From Paludibacteraceae bacterium (GTDB lineage: Bacteria; Bacteroidota; Bacteroidia; Bacteroidales; Paludibacteraceae), in the NCBI GenBank assembly GCA_017480285.1, contig JAFVAX010000022.1:1-64000 (forward strand): DNA of 64,000 bases. Direction: 5' to 3'. The notes beneath the pieces were generated by a model, which saw only the letters and a list, made by a program, of their open reading frames with translations, ran no database searches and was not told the origin of the DNA. This document shows, in pieces, positions 60,429 to 64,000 of the stretch. Each line of letters begins with the position of its first letter. Position 1 is the stretch's first letter. Made by a program: the position numbers and the translations under genes.

Positions 60429-62449
60429 TACCAGATGCTTACACGGTTTTCAGGTGCTACATACATTGGCGAGTTCTCGTCAACATGCCAAGCCTCATAC
60501 CAAGCACCGATATGTGGCAGAGCACCATTTACGCGCCATCTGCCGAGTGCGTGCGGGTCAGACTTGGTCTGAACACGGATCTGCTCATCGCGTATGTTAC
60601 CTGCCCATACACCTGCGTATGCAAGGAAGAAACGCTGTTCAGGTGTAAAGCCGTTCCAGTCTTTGAGAGGTTGGTCTTTGGTAGCGTTCTTAAAGGCTTG
60701 GAAACTGATTTGCAATCCGCCATGGTCGGCAATGTTCTCACCAAGAGTAAGGTCGCCATTGGCTTTTAGGTCAGGAAGAACATTGATATTGTTGAAGAAC
60801 TCTGCCATCACGCGAGTACGGGCTACGAACTTCTCGCGGTCTTCGTCAGTCCACCAGTTTTTCAGGTTGCCGTCTTTGTCGAACTGCGCACCCTGATCGT
60901 CAAAGCCGTGAGTCATCTCGTGTCCGATAACTACGCCGATAGCACCATAGTTGAAAGCATCATCGGCAGACATATCAAAGAACGGATATTGAAGGATACC
61001 TGCGGGGAAACATATCTCGTTGGTTGACGGGTTGTAGTAAGCATTGACTGTTTGTGGAGTCATATACCATTTATCACGGTCAACAGGTTTGTTGAGGAAA
61101 CTGAGACTATAGTCTTGCTCAAACTTTGAAGCACGCATAAGATTGGCATAGTATGAATCGTTGGCATCAATGTTTAGATTCGTATAGTCGCGCCATTTGT
61201 TAGGATAACCGACTTTGACATAGAATGCTGCAAGTTTCTCTTTGGCTTTCAGTTTCGTCTCATCGCTCATCCAATCAAGGTTCTCAATACGCTCTGAAAG
61301 GGCTGTCTGCAAGTTCTTTACAAGTTGTTCCATACGGGCTTTGGCTTCTGCCGGGAAGTATTTCTCAACATACATCTGACCAACAGCCTCGCCTAATGTA
61401 CCATTGACTGAACTGACTGCACGCTTCCAAAGTGGAGTCTGTTCTTCTTTCCCTGAGAGGACACGACCATAGAAGTCGAAGTTGGCATCGTATATCTCGC
61501 TTGTCAAATACGATGCAGCACCGTCCATTGCTTGCCATAAGAACAGAGTTTTCAGGTCTTCAAGTGGTTCGTCCTGAAGCATCTTGCCTGCTTCTTGAAG
61601 GTGGGCAATCTGTCCCACTGATAGTGAATCGGTTTCAATGCCTGCTGCGGCAAAATATGCATCCCAATCAACTTGTGGTACAAGTGTTTTCAGTTCAGCA
61701 ACCGACATCTTGTTGTAGTTGGCTTGCGGATCACGAAGTTCCACATTCGATTTGGCCGCACCGGCAAGTCGTTTCTCCAAACGCCATACAGTCTGAGCAC
61801 GCTCTGCACCATCTGAATAACCGAATAAGCCGAACAGTTTCTCAATAAACTTCAGATATTCACCTTTTATGCGAAGTGTCTCTTCGTCTTCATCGAAATA
61901 ATACTCTTTCTCGCCAAGTCCAAAACCTGCCTGATAACTTTTGAGAATGTTCATCGTTGAGTTCATCTCGTCGGCATCAACATACATTGCCCAAAGTTGA
62001 TATTCCATTGACTCTCCGAGGTTGGCAGACAGCTCAGCGCGGTCAGCAATAGCCTCAATCTTTTTGAGAGTCGGAAGTAGCGGACTTATTCCTTCTTTAT
62101 TACGGCGGGCTGTGTCAAGAGCAAGATTGTAGAGGTCGCCAATCTTTTGTGCTACGCTACCTTGCTCGTTTTTTTGCTTGGCTAAACCTTCAATAAGTTC
62201 GTTGAGTTGCTTACGGTTGTTCTCCGCAAGTTTGTCAAAAGAACCAAAACGACTATATTCACCGGTGAGAGGATTAAGTTTCATCCAACCACCGCAAGCA
62301 TAACTGTAGAAGTCTTCTTGTGGAACAACGCTTGTGTCCAAGTTTTCAGTCTTAATTCCGACTGATTTAATTCCGACTGATTGTTTTTTTGTACATCCTA
62401 CTGACATAATTCCAATGCAGGCTAAGATTAAGAAAAGTTTTGTTTTCAT
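60428..62449 (-). CDS. pepO: M13-family zinc metallopeptidase (PepO/neprilysin-like) lipoprotein
   Basis: A 673-aa endopeptidase. The start is the ATG at 62449, which gives the lipoprotein signal MKTKLFLILACIGIMSVGC (lipidation at C19). The open frame upstream to 62674 runs into the glgP gene and is not used. Zinc motif HEMTH near 510 (VIGHEMTHGFDDQGAQFD), third ligand in GENIADHGG, and NAYYNPSTNEICFPAGILQ are all as in neprilysins. Residues 24-34 contain a short tandem KSVGIKSVGIK. It is coupled to the NlpC/P60 gene. Confidence 0.95.
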   Translation of the reverse strand: MKTKLFLILACIGIMSVGCTKKQSVGIKSVGIKTENLDTSVVPQEDFYSYACGGWMKLNPLTGEYSRFGSFDKLAENNRKQLNELIEGLAKQKNEQGSVAQKIGDLYNLALDTARRNKEGISPLLPTLKKIEAIADRAELSANLGESMEYQLWAMYVDADEMNSTMNILKSYQAGFGLGEKEYYFDEDEETLRIKGEYLKFIEKLFGLFGYSDGAERAQTVWRLEKRLAGAAKSNVELRDPQANYNKMSVAELKTLVPQVDWDAYFAAAGIETDSLSVGQIAHLQEAGKMLQDEPLEDLKTLFLWQAMDGAASYLTSEIYDANFDFYGRVLSGKEEQTPLWKRAVSSVNGTLGEAVGQMYVEKYFPAEAKARMEQLVKNLQTALSERIENLDWMSDETKLKAKEKLAAFYVKVGYPNKWRDYTNLNIDANDSYYANLMRASKFEQDYSLSFLNKPVDRDKWYMTPQTVNAYYNPSTNEICFPAGILQYPFFDMSADDAFNYGAIGVVIGHEMTHGFDDQGAQFDKDGNLKNWWTDEDREKFVARTRVMAEFFNNINVLPDLKANGDLTLGENIADHGGLQISFQAFKNATKDQPLKDWNGFTPEQRFFLAYAGVWAGNIRDEQIRVQTKSDPHALGRWRVNGALPHIGAWYEAWHVDENSPMYVAPENRVSIW

Positions 62450-62471
62450 AAAAACAGTTGTTAGGTTTTTG

Positions 62472-62513
62472 AAAAAGAAAAGTCCCGATACCGCTGACCG
62501 GAACTTTTCTTTA
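62472..62513 (-). terminator. Terminator after alpha-glucan phosphorylase
   Basis: On the minus strand, AAAGAAAAGTTCCGG pairs, imperfectly, with CGGGACTTTTCTTT across a loop and runs into T-rich sequence. It lies 16 bases past the stop codon. Confidence 0.65.
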
Positions 62514-62528
62514 GTATGTTTTAGCAGA

Positions 62529-64000
62529 TTAAATCCAACGAACGAAGCAGAAGTCCTGACGATGAGGAAGCAGTGCATTCTTCGGGAACATACGGAAGGC
62601 AAACTTGTGTGCTCCTGCGTAGTTAAGTACAAGCGAGGTCTCAAATACCATAACGCTCCCGTAAGTATTGACAAGTTTCAACTCTTGTACGAAACTCAGT
62701 TCGTCTTCGTTGCGGTCGTTTGGTTTGACAGCCACAAGTTCAATACCTATACCCTTGTCGTTCAGTTGCTTGGTGTCGATAGTAACCTGACATTTGTATG
62801 CTTCGCCTACTTCAGGAGTACCATTGACAAGTGTGTCGGGTATGTCAACATTCAAAACTTCGATGCTGTCCCAATGAGCGGCGATGTTTTGTTTCCAAGC
62901 CACAATCTGACGGGCTTTTTCGTAGTTTTTCTGTACAAGTGCCGAATGACGTTTGGCTTCTTTGTTGTAAAAACGCTCAAAGTAGTCGTCCATCATACGC
63001 TTGGTGGTAAACAGAGGTGTTATCTGTGTAACAGAGTTCTTGATAGTCTGAATCCAATCAGGAGAATAACCCTTCGAGTTGCGAGCATAATACATAGGTA
63101 TTATCTCTTGTTCAAGAATCTGATAGATAGTGGCGGCATCAAGTTGGTCTTGGTGGGCTTGGTTCTCATAAGTGCGTTTGTCGGTAAGAGCCCAACCGGC
63201 ACCTTTCTTGTAACCTTCGTACCACCAGCCGTCAAGAACTGAGAAGTTCAATACACCGTTCATCTGAGCCTTCTGACCAGATGTACCTGATGCTTCCAGC
63301 GGACGGGTAGGAGTGTTCAACCATACATCCACACCCGATATCAAGCGTTTGGCAAGACGCATATCGTAGTTCTCAAGGAAGACAATCTTACCCAAGAACT
63401 GTGGCATACGCGAAATCTCAATGATACGCTTGATGAGTGCCTGACCACCACCGTCTGCGGGGTGAGCCTTGCCGGTGAACAAGAAGATGATAGGATATTG
63501 CTTGTTGTTAACCAAACGCTCCAAGCGCTCAAGGTCTGTAAAGAGCAGGTGAGCGCGTTTGTAGGTTGCAAAACGACGACCAAAACCAATGATAAGAGCA
63601 TTGGAATTCATTTGGTTGACAATGCTTACAATCTTTGCAGGGTCGCCTTGATTCTTCATCCAGTCTTCACGGAAACGCTCTTTGATGTAGTCAATCAAAT
63701 TGTTTTTCAGTTTGATACGAGTTTTCCAGATGACATCATCAGGAATAGAACTGTATGCAGCCCACATCTGAAGATTAGACTGGTCGTTGTACCATTCTTT
63801 GGGCAAGTACTTCTTGTAGATGGCTTTCCAATCTGACGAAGCCCAAGTTGGCATGTGGACACCATTTGTTACATAACTTACGTGCAACTCTTCGGGGAAA
63901 TAGCCTTTCCAGATAGGTGCAAACATCTTTTGCGACACTTTGCCGTGAAGCCAACTTACACCGTTCACTTCCTGACAACTGTTGCAAGCAAGAACTGACA
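62529..64000 (-). CDS. glgP: Alpha-glucan phosphorylase (GlgP, DUF3417-type), C-terminal part
   Basis: The frame is open to the window edge (reading SVLACNSCQE before the GTG at 63968), so the 5' end is missing and the GTG is not a start. About 490 residues are visible, against roughly 850 for the family. They include VNGVSWLHGKVSQKM, FGRRFATYKRAHLLF (phosphate and sugar binding), FTGKAHPADGGGQALIK, WLNTPTRPLEASGTSGQKAQ (PLP-pocket region) and VLDGWWYEGYKKGAGWAL. The C-terminus is a beta-domain. It releases glucose-1-phosphate from glycogen. Nothing else is seen in the last kilobase. Confidence 0.93.
   Translation of the reverse strand, partial: SVLACNSCQEVNGVSWLHGKVSQKMFAPIWKGYFPEELHVSYVTNGVHMPTWASSDWKAIYKKYLPKEWYNDQSNLQMWAAYSSIPDDVIWKTRIKLKNNLIDYIKERFREDWMKNQGDPAKIVSIVNQMNSNALIIGFGRRFATYKRAHLLFTDLERLERLVNNKQYPIIFLFTGKAHPADGGGQALIKRIIEISRMPQFLGKIVFLENYDMRLAKRLISGVDVWLNTPTRPLEASGTSGQKAQMNGVLNFSVLDGWWYEGYKKGAGWALTDKRTYENQAHQDQLDAATIYQILEQEIIPMYYARNSKGYSPDWIQTIKNSVTQITPLFTTKRMMDDYFERFYNKEAKRHSALVQKNYEKARQIVAWKQNIAAHWDSIEVLNVDIPDTLVNGTPEVGEAYKCQVTIDTKQLNDKGIGIELVAVKPNDRNEDELSFVQELKLVNTYGSVMVFETSLVLNYAGAHKFAFRMFPKNALLPHRQDFCFVRWI

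Noticed and set aside
62450..62674. 75-codon upstream extension of the M13 peptidase
   Set aside because: It overlaps the 3' end of glgP and its terminator. The ATG at 62449 gives a clean lipoprotein signal.

Overview
The window comes from a chromosome of the phylum Bacteroidota, most likely order Bacteroidales. The evidence is a BspA-type leucine-rich-repeat surface protein, secreted proteins with type IX-like C-terminal tails, BACON and lamin-tail domains, type III glutamine synthetase, an OstA-like protein, the hemD-rnpA-yidD order, and many promoters of the Bacteroidota form TTTG/TTG-N19-20-TAnnTTTG. No phage, insertion sequence, integrase, CRISPR array or rRNA operon was seen. Apart from one accessory gene (31134-32621) and several lineage-specific secreted proteins, this is housekeeping DNA.

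Layout. 1-3.7 kb: end of a BspA-like surface protein, a palindromic tandem repeat, the CCA-adding enzyme and a tRNA(CAT). 3.7-8.6 kb: plus-strand run of O-methyltransferase, FtsK, LolA-like protein and thioredoxin reductase, overlapping lipB at its 3' end. 9.3-15.8 kb: hemD, rnpA, yidD, trmD, glnN and glmS. 15.9-28.2 kb, minus strand: a duplicated-domain secreted protein, peptide deformylase, a glycosyltransferase, a radical SAM enzyme, DnaG, a beta-barrel, an OstA-like protein and two SurA/PpiC-type chaperones. 28.3-36.1 kb: tRNA-Arg, then plus-strand panD, tgt, an LptF/G permease, an AlbA_2/ATPase-like regulator, uvrB and two lipoproteins. 36.2-48.6 kb, minus strand: a second tRNA(CAT), TamB, TyrS, a lamin-tail protein, a HAD nucleotidase, 2-oxoacid:ferredoxin oxidoreductase and a secreted protein. 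48.7-53.8 kb: a run of envelope proteins ending in a long structured leader. 53.9-64 kb: asparaginase, a TGS-domain nucleoside kinase, a 30-bp tandem repeat, a SPOR-like protein, FolE, ComM/YifB, an NlpC/P60 peptidase, an M13 peptidase and part of an alpha-glucan phosphorylase.

Functional themes. Envelope biogenesis is strongly represented: SurA/PpiC chaperones, OstA-like and LptF/G LPS transport, TamB, LolA and YidD. The most unusual region is 49.3-53.8 kb. There, four adjacent exported proteins (CsgG-like, small lipoprotein, YajG-like, BACON) include three that share a PEGA-like domain, and the set sits behind a promoter with a leader of about 360 nt that can fold into several hairpins. A second theme is small dispersed repeats. 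One palindromic family encodes the peptide PHSDEG inside a glycosyltransferase and is also expanded into a 30-bp tandem array. Another supplies the GTG start codons of two unrelated genes. Non-ATG starts are common here (TTG for hemD and dnaG, GTG for lptG, yjjG and asparaginase), and tamB has no ATG, GTG or TTG start in a sensible place.
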